64,000 nt of DNA from NCBI GenBank assembly GCA_020634455.1, contig JACKBQ010000002.1:806001-870000 (forward strand). The letters are read 5' to 3'. Below, piece after piece: positions 49,252 to 57,741 of the stretch. The notes beneath the pieces were generated by a model. The model ran no database searches, was not told the DNA's origin, and saw only the letters and a program-made list of their open reading frames with translations. The position numbers and the translations under genes are program-made. The first letter of the stretch is position 1. Each line of letters starts with the position of its first letter. The DNA comes from Ardenticatenaceae bacterium. GTDB taxonomy: Bacteria; Chloroflexota; Anaerolineae; Promineifilales; Promineifilaceae.

Positions 49252-50787
49252 TTAATCGTACAAATTCACCCCCTCCAACCCCCGTTCCCGGCGGGCCACA
49301 AAGTCGTGCAGGGCTTCGGCAACGGCCGTATCCAGCGGCGGCGGTTCGTATTGCTTGAGCATGGATTGCCAGATGTGTTGGGCGCGAACGGCCGTATCCA
49401 TCCCGCCACGCTGCACCCAACTTTCATACCCCTGCCGGTCCGCCAGCGACGATTGGTAAAACGCCGACTCAAATTGCGCCTGGGTGTGCGCCGTGCCAAA
49501 ATGATGCCCGCCCGCGCCCACCTCGGCAATCATGTCCAGGGCCAGACTGGCGTCATCCACGGCAAATCCGGCCAAAAAGTGGCGGAACATCGCCAGATTT
49601 TCCAAATCAATGATGAACTTCTCAAACGAGGCGGTCAGCCCACCCTCCAGCCAGCCAACCGAATGCATGAGCAGATTGGTGTGCGCCAAAACCGCAGGCC
49701 ACAAATTCCACAGCGTTTCGTAGCTAGCCTGGGCGTCGGGCGATTGCGCGTTGGTCAGGCTGCCGCTGCCGCGATAGGGCAGGTTGTAAAAACGGGCCAG
49801 CTGCCCGCCCACCAGCAGCGCCCAGGCCCCCTCCGGCGTGCCAAAAGCGGGACTGCCGCTCTTCAAATCAACATTGGTGGTAAAGCCGCCATAAATCACC
49901 GGTGCACCCGGCCGCGCCAGCTGCGTCAGGGCGATGCCCGCCAGCGCCTCGGCGTTTTGCTGAGCGAATGCCGCCGCCATCGTCACCGGGCTCATCGCCC
50001 CGGCCAGGATGAACGGGGTGATGAAGGTCACCTGCCCGGCGCGGGCGTAGGTGAGCAGCCCGCCCAGCATCCGGTCATCAAAGCGCAGCGGGCTGTTGAC
50101 GTTGATCACGTCACCAATCACCGGGTCGCCGTCCAGCGAGCCAAAGACGATTTCAGCCATTTTCAGGCAGTCAGATGTGATAATACGGCCGTGTGCCGCC
50201 TCCATCACCGCCTTGTCTGCCAGTTCAAACCCGGCCAGCAACCGGTGCAGGTGACGCGTGTTCACCGGAATGTCCTGCGGGGCCACCTGTTCCCACGCCG
50301 CAAAATGCAGCTGCGGGGCCATCTGGCTGAGCCGGACGAAGTTTTGGTAATCGTTGAAGGTGCCGGGGCGACGGCCGTTCACCAAATCCTGCGCGTACAC
50401 CATGCCCCCATTCGGCCCAAAAGCAATGCTGTTCTCACCAATCAGCACGTCATGTGCCGGGTTGCGGGCGCGCCAGGTGAAGCTGGGCGGAGCACTGGCA
50501 ATCGTCTCCAACAGCAGCCCGCGGTCAATCCAGACGTGCCTGCTGGCAAAATCCACCTTCGCCCCGGCCCTGGCCCAAATCGAAAGCGCCTCGTCGTCCA
50601 AAAAGTCCACCCCCACGTTTTCCAAGATGTGCAGCGAGGCGTCGTGAATTTTTTGAATCTGCTCAGGCGCGAGAAAGTCGAACGGCCGTTGCGCATTCCT
50701 TACCGTGCCAAAATCCATCTGCAACAGCGGCAGCGCCAATCGCTCGGCGCGTCGTTCGGCTCGTTTTGAGTTGCGTTGTCGGGTCAT
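49252..50787 (-). CDS. MttB-family corrinoid-dependent methyltransferase, non-pyrrolysine type
   Basis: 511 residues. Aligns by eye with the trimethylamine methyltransferase family: I-H-D-A-S-L-H-I-L-E-N-V-G-V near the start, G-G-M-V-Y-A-Q-D, I-G-D-V-I-N-V-N-S-P-L-R-F, G-G-F-T-T-N-V-D-L-K-S-G-S-P-A-F-G-T-P-E, and a C-terminal E-V-G-A-G-G-H-H-F-G-T. True MttB carries pyrrolysine at an in-frame UAG. This frame is continuous with no amber, so it belongs to the non-Pyl branch, which includes glycine betaine demethylases. It should transfer a methyl group from a quaternary amine to a corrinoid protein, but none is encoded nearby. Confidence 0.87.
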   Translation of the reverse strand: MTRQRNSKRAERRAERLALPLLQMDFGTVRNAQRPFDFLAPEQIQKIHDASLHILENVGVDFLDDEALSIWARAGAKVDFASRHVWIDRGLLLETIASAPPSFTWRARNPAHDVLIGENSIAFGPNGGMVYAQDLVNGRRPGTFNDYQNFVRLSQMAPQLHFAAWEQVAPQDIPVNTRHLHRLLAGFELADKAVMEAAHGRIITSDCLKMAEIVFGSLDGDPVIGDVINVNSPLRFDDRMLGGLLTYARAGQVTFITPFILAGAMSPVTMAAAFAQQNAEALAGIALTQLARPGAPVIYGGFTTNVDLKSGSPAFGTPEGAWALLVGGQLARFYNLPYRGSGSLTNAQSPDAQASYETLWNLWPAVLAHTNLLMHSVGWLEGGLTASFEKFIIDLENLAMFRHFLAGFAVDDASLALDMIAEVGAGGHHFGTAHTQAQFESAFYQSSLADRQGYESWVQRGGMDTAVRAQHIWQSMLKQYEPPPLDTAVAEALHDFVARRERGLEGVNLYD

Positions 50788-50800
50788 AAGATTTCACCCT

Positions 50801-50842
50801 CACCCCAACCCTCTCCCTCAAGGGAGAGGGCTAGGGTGGGGG
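50801..50842. repeat. CCCTCTCCCT hairpin repeat
   Basis: Arms CCCTCTCCCT/AGGGAGAGGG (50809-50818, 50821-50830) with flanking CACCCC/GGGTGGG, filling the short gap between the S9 peptidase and the MttB-family gene. It looks like a widely dispersed intergenic REP-like element. Confidence 0.6.
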
Positions 50843-52714
50843 TCAGTTCCTGGGCAGCAAATACCAATCTAAAAATGTTTCCATACGGCCGTAAAAATCC
50901 AAAACCGTCTTCTTCAACAAAAAGCCGTGCGCTTCCCCGGCGTACGTCTTGTACTCAAACGTCTTGCCCGCGTGGCGCAGCGCCTCCACCCACTCCTCCG
51001 ACGCCTGCGGCGGCACCACCGTGTCATCCAGCCCGTGGGCCACAAAAACCGGCTTCTGCACATTCTCCACCTGGGCGATGGGCGACGCCGCCACGTGTAC
51101 CGGCCGGTTCTCCGCCGGATGGCCCAGGAAAATCTCCGTGTACAGCCGCAAATCCCGGTTGCACTGTGCCCAGGAGCTGACGATGTTCGAGTCGCCGTAC
51201 TTGTTCACGCCGCAGGCAAACAAATACTCAGGATCGCGGCTGAGGCAGCAGGCTGTCATGTAGCCGCCGTAGCTGCTGCCAAAAATACCAATCCGCGCTG
51301 GATCGATGTCGCCAAACTGGTGCAGATAACGCGCTCCGTGCAGGCAATCTTGCGTGTCGCCCACGCCCCAATCGTTGTAGTTGGCGTGTTCAAACGTCAC
51401 GCCGTATCCCGTGCTGCCGCGATAGTTGGGGGCCAGCCAGGTGTACCCCTTGGCCACAAAATATTGCGCCCAAATGTCCCAGCCAAAATTGTACAGCGAC
51501 GACGGCCCGCCGTGTGGATACAGCACCGCCGCTCCGTTGGATTTGGCCGGGCGGTACAAAAAAGCGGGAATCTCCAGCCCGTCAAAACTTTTGTAGCTCA
51601 CCAGTTCGGGCATCACCAACGGATTGGCGGCGAGAGCGGGCAGGTTGGAGAAGGTGAGTTGCGTGGTACGGCCGTTCTCCACTTCCACCTTGTACAAATC
51701 CGCAGGCAAAATGGGGTCCTCGTACTCCACCGTCAAGAAACGGCCGTCGGGCGACCAGTTGGGCAAGGCATGAACCCCGTTGCCCGCCCGCAGCGTCCGC
51801 ACGTCGCCCGATTGGGCATCCAGCAGCGCCAGCTCATACGCGCCCTGGCGATTGATGCTGCACGCAATCTGGCTCCCATCGGGCGACCAGGCAAGATCGG
51901 CAAAATCGGCTCCCTCGTGCGACAGTTGGCGCAAGCCAGAACCATCCGGCCGCACCAGCCACACCTCGTTAAATTCCGGCCGCTGCGAGATGAAAGCAAT
52001 CTGCTGCCCATCCGGCGACCAGATGCCGCCCCAGTTGCGCAGCTTGGGCGTGTGGGTCAGCTCGCGCACCTGCCCCGTTTCCAGTTCCACCAGCCAGATG
52101 TCTAGCCGGTTCATGTCGTCGAAGGGGCGGTGGGTGAAGAGGAGGAAACGGCCGTCTGGCGACGGTTTGGCATTCCAGGCATCCCCCGGCGTGTGTGCAA
52201 TTTGGCGGGGCCAACGGCCGTCTCGGTCTGTGAGCAGCAGCTGCACCTGGTCATTGCGCTCCACGCTCACCACCAGCTGGTTGCTGTCTGGCAGCCACAC
52301 CGGGGAAAAAGCAGAAGAGGCAAAACTGCTAATCTTTTGCGGCAAACCACCAGCGGCGGGAGCGATGTGGACGTGATCTTGCATGGTGAAGGCCAGGAAA
52401 CGGCCGTCTGGCGACCACTGCGGCACTTCATCGGCCCAGTACGCCACCACCGCCCGCCGCGTGGAGATGCGGCGCGGCCAGCCGCCCGCGCTGGGCATCA
52501 CGTACACGTCCGACTGGTCTTCGCGGTCCCAGATAAAGGCGATTTGCTCGCCGACGGGCGAAAGTTGGTGGTTGCGCACCCGGTTCACGGCGGGAATCAG
52601 GGCCGGGTCCCAGCCGTTTGGCGGCTTCAAGTCTGGTCGCTTCACCGCAGGCCAGCCCTGCCGCTCGTACTTCTCTTCAATCACCTGCCCATCGGGGTTT
52701 CGCACCACACTCAT
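50843..52714 (-). CDS. S9-family prolyl oligopeptidase-like peptidase
   Basis: 623 residues. The N-terminal 350 residues are WD40/TolB-like propeller blades with repeated W-S-P-D-G-R-F-L and S-P-D-G-S-Q. Several of the D-G-R-F-L codons are ACGGCCGT palindromes. The catalytic domain has Ser in G-S-S-Y-G-G-Y-M, Asp in G-L-D-D-T-V-V-P, and His in E-A-H-G-F. There is no signal peptide, so it is likely a cytosolic aminopeptidase or dipeptidyl peptidase. It is the first gene of a leftward group with the MttB-family gene. Confidence 0.9.
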   Translation of the reverse strand: MSVVRNPDGQVIEEKYERQGWPAVKRPDLKPPNGWDPALIPAVNRVRNHQLSPVGEQIAFIWDREDQSDVYVMPSAGGWPRRISTRRAVVAYWADEVPQWSPDGRFLAFTMQDHVHIAPAAGGLPQKISSFASSAFSPVWLPDSNQLVVSVERNDQVQLLLTDRDGRWPRQIAHTPGDAWNAKPSPDGRFLLFTHRPFDDMNRLDIWLVELETGQVRELTHTPKLRNWGGIWSPDGQQIAFISQRPEFNEVWLVRPDGSGLRQLSHEGADFADLAWSPDGSQIACSINRQGAYELALLDAQSGDVRTLRAGNGVHALPNWSPDGRFLTVEYEDPILPADLYKVEVENGRTTQLTFSNLPALAANPLVMPELVSYKSFDGLEIPAFLYRPAKSNGAAVLYPHGGPSSLYNFGWDIWAQYFVAKGYTWLAPNYRGSTGYGVTFEHANYNDWGVGDTQDCLHGARYLHQFGDIDPARIGIFGSSYGGYMTACCLSRDPEYLFACGVNKYGDSNIVSSWAQCNRDLRLYTEIFLGHPAENRPVHVAASPIAQVENVQKPVFVAHGLDDTVVPPQASEEWVEALRHAGKTFEYKTYAGEAHGFLLKKTVLDFYGRMETFLDWYLLPRN

Positions 52715-52917
52715 CTGTTTACTCCTTGCTGACTTTGTAACGTGTAAATTTCAAAAGTCTCGTATCTTTTGGAAAGGAACAGATTGTTGATAAGGCTTTT
52801 GAAATCTTTTCATTCGGGAAAATTGTGGGAATTATACGGCCGTACCCCCACATCAGGTAGGAACTGACAAAAAACTACGGGGTAGGGCCAAAACTGGCTA
52901 TACTTTGGACAAAAAGC

Positions 52918-53010
52918 GGAACACAGAGGGGCACGGAGAAACTGCAGAGCTACACAGAGAATTTATTTCTCTGAGTAACCCTGTGTCTCCTCTGCGAAAC
53001 TCTGTGTTCC
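52918..53010. repeat. Inverted repeat with CTCTGTGTTCC ends
   Basis: GGAACACAGAG at 52918-52928 and its complement at 53000-53010, with further partial pairing inside. Its left end plus flank (reverse CTCTGTGTTCCGCTTTTT) recurs at 59570-59590. It lies in the gap before the CocE-like gene. A reading frame from 52905 passes through it but is not used here as the start. Confidence 0.55.
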
Positions 53011-53036
53011 AAAAAAACATCCAAAAAGAGACACCT

Positions 53037-55061
53037 ATGAAAATTCGCACCAACTTTCCCCACACCGTCACCATCCTGGAAAACGTCTGGATTCCCCTGG
53101 CCGACGGCACCCGTCTGGCAGCCAAAATCTGGCTGCCAGACAGTGCCCACAACCAGCCCGTGCCCGCCCTGCTAGAATACATCCCCTACCGTAAAAGCGA
53201 CTACACCTCAGGCCGCGACGCCAAGCGACAGGCGTACTTTGCGGGCTACGGCTACGCCAACATCCGCGTGGACATGCGCGGCAGCGGCGACTCCGACGGC
53301 ATCCTCTACGATGAGTACCTGCCGCAAGAGCAGGACGACGCACTGGAACTACTGGCCTGGATTGCCGCCCAGCCGTGGTGTGATGGCAACATCGGCATGC
53401 ACGGCATTTCTTGGGGCGGCTTCAACAGCCTGCAAGTGGCCGCCCGCCGCCCGCCTCAGCTCAAAGCAATCATCGCCATCGGCGCAACCGACGACCGCTA
53501 CCACGACGACGTGCATTACATGGGCGGCTGCCTGCTCACCTCGCAAATGCTGCCCTGGGCGTCGCTGATGTTTGCCTACAATCCGTCGCCGCCCGACCCG
53601 CGCTGGGTGGGCGACAAGTGGCGCGAGATGTGGCTGGAGCGATTGGAGCAATCGCCGCCGTTCATCGAAAAATGGTTGGAACACCAGACACGGGATGCAT
53701 ACTGGAAACATGGCTCCGTCCGCGAAAATTACGCCGACATCGAGATTCCGGTCTACATGGTCGGCGGCTGGGCCGACAGCTACAACAACTCGATTCTGCG
53801 TCTGATGGCGGGGTTAAGTGGGCCGCGCAAGGCGCTCATCGGGCCGTGGTCGCACGCCTTCCCGGAGCAGTGCGGGTCGCCCGGCCCGGCGATTGGCTTT
53901 TTGCAGGAGAGTTTGCGCTGGTGGGATCATTGGCTGAAGGGGATTGACACGGGGATCATGGACGAGCCGATGATTCGCACCTGGCTGCAAGACGGGGTGC
54001 CGCCCGCGCCCAATTACAAGGAGAGAAACGGCCGTTGGCTCACCGAACCCTCCTGGCCATCCCCCAACATCCAGGAAAAACTCTACTTTTTGAACGAAAA
54101 TCGGCTGGACAATGCCCCGCAGCCGACGCAAGAAATCAGCTTTGTCGGGCTGCAAAATCACGGGTTGGACGGCGGCGGCTGGGGCGGGCACGGCTCGCCT
54201 GGCGAATCCCCCGGCGACCAGCGCCCCGCCGACGGCGAAAGCCTCACCTTTACCAGCCAGCCATTAGCCGAACCAATGAACCTGCTGGGCAACGCCGAAG
54301 TGCAGCTAAAGTTGAAAGTAGACCAGCCATTGGCTTTGGTGGCGGTGCGGTTGTGTGATGTGGACGAAGACGGCCGTTCCACCCTCGTCACCTGGGGCTT
54401 GCTCAACCTCACTCATCGCCACAGCCACGAAAACCCGGAACCACTGGTGCTTGGAGAAGTCTACACCGTCACCGTGCCGCTCAACGTGATGGCCTACCAA
54501 TTGCCTGCCGGGCACAGCTGGCGGGTTGGGATTTCGCCCACTTACCTGCGGCACGCCTGGCCGTCGCCAAAACCTGTGACGCTGACGCTGCTGTTGGGTG
54601 AGGGATGCAAATTGGTGGTGCCGGAACGGCCGTTCCTCCCCAGCGACACCAATCTGCCCGACTTCCCGCCGGCCGAAATTGCCCCGCCAGAACCAATCGA
54701 AACGTTGCGGCACGAAATCCGTCGCCAGACCGTGACTCGCGAAGCCACGACGGGCACCACCACCTTCACCTTGCATCAAGATTCCGGCCGCATCCGCTAC
54801 AAAAATCACGGCCTGGAGCTGGACGATATCAGCACCCACACGCTCACTATCCGAGATGATGATCCGCTGTCGCTAGAGCAAACCGTGGCTTTTCGGTTGG
54901 AGTATAAGCGTGGCGACTGGCAGGTGACGATGAAAACGGAGAGCAAGCTAACCGCCGACGCTGAATATTTTTATCTCTCGAACTTTTTGGAAGGGTATGA
55001 AGGCAGTACGCGGCTGTTTTGCAAAGCGTGGACAAAGCAAATTGCTCGTAATGGCCTTTAG
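53037..55061 (+). CDS. CocE/NonD-family hydrolase
   Basis: 674 residues from the ATG at 53037 (the frame extends to 52905, but that part is repeat DNA). An X-Pro dipeptidyl-peptidase-like/CocE domain: I-P-L-A-D-G-T-R-L-A-A-K, nucleophile G-I-S-W-G-G-F, Asp in G-G-W-A-D-S-Y, and His in W-S-H-A-F. A C-terminal beta-sandwich of about 250 residues follows. It is an esterase or peptidase of the cocaine esterase/glutaryl acylase group. No signal peptide. Substrate unknown. Confidence 0.87.
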   Translation: MKIRTNFPHTVTILENVWIPLADGTRLAAKIWLPDSAHNQPVPALLEYIPYRKSDYTSGRDAKRQAYFAGYGYANIRVDMRGSGDSDGILYDEYLPQEQDDALELLAWIAAQPWCDGNIGMHGISWGGFNSLQVAARRPPQLKAIIAIGATDDRYHDDVHYMGGCLLTSQMLPWASLMFAYNPSPPDPRWVGDKWREMWLERLEQSPPFIEKWLEHQTRDAYWKHGSVRENYADIEIPVYMVGGWADSYNNSILRLMAGLSGPRKALIGPWSHAFPEQCGSPGPAIGFLQESLRWWDHWLKGIDTGIMDEPMIRTWLQDGVPPAPNYKERNGRWLTEPSWPSPNIQEKLYFLNENRLDNAPQPTQEISFVGLQNHGLDGGGWGGHGSPGESPGDQRPADGESLTFTSQPLAEPMNLLGNAEVQLKLKVDQPLALVAVRLCDVDEDGRSTLVTWGLLNLTHRHSHENPEPLVLGEVYTVTVPLNVMAYQLPAGHSWRVGISPTYLRHAWPSPKPVTLTLLLGEGCKLVVPERPFLPSDTNLPDFPPAEIAPPEPIETLRHEIRRQTVTREATTGTTTFTLHQDSGRIRYKNHGLELDDISTHTLTIRDDDPLSLEQTVAFRLEYKRGDWQVTMKTESKLTADAEYFYLSNFLEGYEGSTRLFCKAWTKQIARNGL

Positions 55062-55186
55062 CTGACCTGGCAGGCGTTACAAGGCTTTCTTGCTGCTTAC
55101 GTTTGATCGGTTTCAGATCGCGTACTGCCTAAACTGCTAAGTATGGCAGATTTTTCGTAGACTTTTGTGACTACGAGGAGGCAAAA

Positions 55187-56137
55187 ATGATCGTTGCGAA
55201 CCGAATTGATAGTTATGTGCCAAGATGGCGATGCCAATTTGTGATGTTTTCTATTTTGGCCTTGCTGGTTGTGGGTGGCTGTGCGCCCTCGGTTGAGCCA
55301 GCCCTGCCGGTGTCAACGGAGGTCGTGGCTACAGCAACAACGGAGATTGTGATTACAGCAACGGCCGTTCTCCCCACTCAGCCGCCTCCCACACCCACTT
55401 TATCGCCCACCATCACCGCAACAAATCTACCGCCAACCGTTACCCCGCCGCCCACTGCCACGCCCATACCCCCGGCTACCGCAATACCCTCTGCCATCTC
55501 CATGCCAGAGCCATCTCCGACGTCAATGGTGGTTGCTTTTGGCGGTGTACAACTGCTGTGGGACGGCCGTATTGCCGACCAAATTGTGCCTATGGAAGAA
55601 ACCTGGGGGGAGATGCGCTACACTGTCTTCAAATTTGCGCCAGAAGGGTTATGCCGGGAAGTTGGTTGCATAGAAATTTATGATGTAGCAGCCTACGAAG
55701 CAGAGAAACCTGGGTTTCCACTGCCGCCGCTGGGTGCTGGCATCGTGCTCAGTATCCCAAGCCAAAACATCAGCTTTGCCAATGGCAGCGGTGCGCGACG
55801 TTTGCGTATTTATGGGCAGGACGGCTTTTTTGCTAACAACGAAGCGCTACTTTATGAGTTTGCCGGGTATACGGCAGACGGCCGTTTTTACATCCTGGCC
55901 ACCATTCCCCTAGACTCGTCTATTTTGCTCAGTACCTATGATCCCGCTCAGAATAGCAATCCTAACGCCATCCCCGTGCCCGCCGAACTGCCCAGCGACC
56001 CAATAGAGCTGGGGGCAATCATATTTGACTATAACCGGGAGGTGGAGCCGCATCTCGCCGAACAACCAGCGAATCAATTCAGCCCCAATTTGGATCTGCT
56101 GGATGCGCTCATTGCATCGCTAGTTGTAGAACTATAG
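55187..56137 (+). CDS. Lipoprotein with Thr/Pro linker
   Basis: 316 residues. Positively charged start, hydrophobic helix and lipobox L-V-V-G-G-C near residue 32, so anchored outside the membrane. A linker of about 80 residues (T-P-T-L-S-P-T-I-T-A-T-N) is followed by a globular beta-rich domain of about 200 residues. No catalytic motif recognised. AGGAGG precedes the ATG. The linker style is the same as in the two large haem proteins. Confidence 0.8.
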   Translation: MIVANRIDSYVPRWRCQFVMFSILALLVVGGCAPSVEPALPVSTEVVATATTEIVITATAVLPTQPPPTPTLSPTITATNLPPTVTPPPTATPIPPATAIPSAISMPEPSPTSMVVAFGGVQLLWDGRIADQIVPMEETWGEMRYTVFKFAPEGLCREVGCIEIYDVAAYEAEKPGFPLPPLGAGIVLSIPSQNISFANGSGARRLRIYGQDGFFANNEALLYEFAGYTADGRFYILATIPLDSSILLSTYDPAQNSNPNAIPVPAELPSDPIELGAIIFDYNREVEPHLAEQPANQFSPNLDLLDALIASLVVEL

Positions 56138-56147
56138 GTGGCAATTT

Positions 56148-56306
56148 ATGAACCGAATAATCACCCTTCCCCGAATTTATCTCTTTTTTGCCCTGGCAAT
56201 TTTCCAGCCCGCTGGTTATGCGCGTGGAGGCGGATCAGCTAACTCAGGTGACCAATTTAATAACGGATGCAGTCGTTGTGGATGAGAACGGCCGTATCTG
56301 GTTGGT
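56148..56306 (+). pseudogene. Possible remnant of a secreted protein gene
   Basis: An ATG at 56148 opens a 45-codon frame with a signal-like start (I-I-T-L-P-R-I-Y-L-F-F-A-L-A-I-F-Q-P-A-G). From about 56215 a different frame reads L-V-M-R-V-E-A-D-Q-L-T-Q-V and D-A-V-V-V-D-E-N-G-R-I-W-L, like a propeller blade. One frameshift would join them, so this may be a decayed gene, but the evidence is thin. Confidence 0.25.
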
Positions 56307-56324
56307 TTGGGTAAAATGGGGAGC

Positions 56325-56891
56325 ATGGGTAAGAAGATTCGTTTGTTTATTGCGATTGATTTGCCGGAAGCGGTGAAGGATGTGCTGGCGGAAACGGCCG
56401 TTCGCCTCTCGCAAAACGTACCAAACCGGGCGATCCGCTGGGTCAGTCATGACCAGATGCACCTGACACTTCGTTTTTTGGGGGATACGGCCGTCTCCCA
56501 ACTCCCTGATTTGCAACAAGAATTAGCCAAACTGGCCACGCAATACCAACCGTTTCAGCTGTGGCTGCGCGGGGCGGGGGCGTTTCCCAACCCCAAACGG
56601 CCGCGCGTGGTGTGGGTGGGTTTGGCGGGCGATCTGGCTCCGCTGCAAAAGATGCAGGCTACATTGGAAGATCGGGTGGTGGCGTTGGGCTGGGCGCGTG
56701 AGAAACGGCCGTTTAGCCCTCATCTAACTTTGGGACGGGTAAAGGATGCAGGGCAGGCGCGAGGCCTAAATTGGGATGTGAAATTGGTGGAGGTGGGGTT
56801 TGGGGTAACGGCCGTTCAGCTGGTGCAGAGTGAATTACGGTCGTCTGGTGCAGTGTACACTGTTTTGCAGGAAGTTCCGCTCAATCCATAG
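56325..56891 (+). CDS. thpR: RNA 2',3'-cyclic phosphodiesterase (ThpR)
   Basis: 188 residues from the ATG at 56325. Two H-x-T-x motifs of the 2H phosphoesterase family are present, H-L-T-L-R-F near 50 and H-L-T-L-G-R near 135, with I-R-L-F-I-A-I-D-L-P at the start. The protein opens 2',3'-cyclic phosphate ends on RNA. The gene carries five ACGGCCGT copies in or just before its first 500 bp, the densest gene in the window. Two other ATG/TTG codons lie 9 and 18 nt upstream. Confidence 0.88.
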   Translation: MGKKIRLFIAIDLPEAVKDVLAETAVRLSQNVPNRAIRWVSHDQMHLTLRFLGDTAVSQLPDLQQELAKLATQYQPFQLWLRGAGAFPNPKRPRVVWVGLAGDLAPLQKMQATLEDRVVALGWAREKRPFSPHLTLGRVKDAGQARGLNWDVKLVEVGFGVTAVQLVQSELRSSGAVYTVLQEVPLNP

Positions 56892-57486
56892 GTAGTTGCG
56901 CCAGTTGATTTGAGGAATGGGGGATATACTCGTTGTTGCTGTGCTGAATGTGGCGCAACGTTGGGTAATCCAGCGGGGCACTTAAGAAATTATTCACGTC
57001 CCGCGTGGATTTCAGATGAATGATCTGCTTCTCATGAGCAATCGCGTCAAGCTGCTGCATGACAAATGGTTTAGCCCGGTCTGGGTAGCTAAGAACGTGC
57101 CGTACAAACTGGAACAGTTGTGGGTCAAGCAACGGCTCCGTGCAGCCATCGGCAATGTCGGGGCGGGGGCGGTTGTGGTACTCAATTCGTCGTTTAATGG
57201 CACGAAAGGCACAAATCCAAGGAGGCAAATCGAGAAAAACCACAGAATCGGCCGTTTCCAGGCGAATATCTAACGTCTCCCGATAATTGCCATCCATAAT
57301 CCAGGCATCGCGCTGAACCAGTTTGTAGACAGCGTTGCGCCATTCAAGGGCAGGTGTACCAACCCAACCAGGATGCCAAAAATGCCGATCCAGATGAATG
57401 ACGGGAAGCTCTAATTTGGCACCGAGTTGACGGGCCAAGGTGGATTTGCCAGAGCCACTTGAACCAATAATGAGTACGCGCTTCAT
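56881..57486 (-). CDS. P-loop kinase, adenylate kinase/FlaR-like
   Basis: 201 residues from the ATG at 57486. The longer frame to 57624 has no support. Walker A is G-S-S-G-S-G-K-S-T, followed by V-I-H-L-D-R-H-F-W-H-P-G-W and V-F-L-D-L-P. The pattern matches small 'DNA topology modulation' (FlaR-like) kinases. Its 3' end overlaps the ThpR gene tail to tail by 11 bp. Substrate unknown. A truncated relative lies at 59.8-59.9 kb. Confidence 0.82.
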   Translation of the reverse strand: MKRVLIIGSSGSGKSTLARQLGAKLELPVIHLDRHFWHPGWVGTPALEWRNAVYKLVQRDAWIMDGNYRETLDIRLETADSVVFLDLPPWICAFRAIKRRIEYHNRPRPDIADGCTEPLLDPQLFQFVRHVLSYPDRAKPFVMQQLDAIAHEKQIIHLKSTRDVNNFLSAPLDYPTLRHIQHSNNEYIPHSSNQLAQLPMD

Positions 57487-57741
57487 TTTATTGCTGCCCC
57501 CTAGCGGGCGAAACCTACCGGGATGCTTAAACGTTTGCTGTGTGCGATAATGGTTTTTAACCGATTTGGGAGCCACAGATTGCGCCCAATTAAATTCACT
57601 GTTTAAAGAATTTTGAATGCTCATAAAACTACCAGTAAATGAACAAATTTGGTGTTGTCGCTGCTGGGGTGTAAGGCTGTGCTTCTTGACAACGGGATAA
57701 TTTGATTAGATGGTGTCATCCTAAAACAAAGAGGAAAAATT

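Noticed and set aside
49306..50769. 487-codon rightward reading frame
   Set aside because: It is antisense to the well-supported MttB-family gene, with Arg/His/Pro-rich composition and no recognisable domain.
50927..52105. 392-codon rightward reading frame
   Set aside because: Antisense shadow of the S9 peptidase gene. Low-information composition.
52905..53036. N-terminal extension of the CocE-like protein
   Set aside because: It is encoded by an inverted repeat that recurs elsewhere, and the enzyme domain starts after the ATG at 53037.
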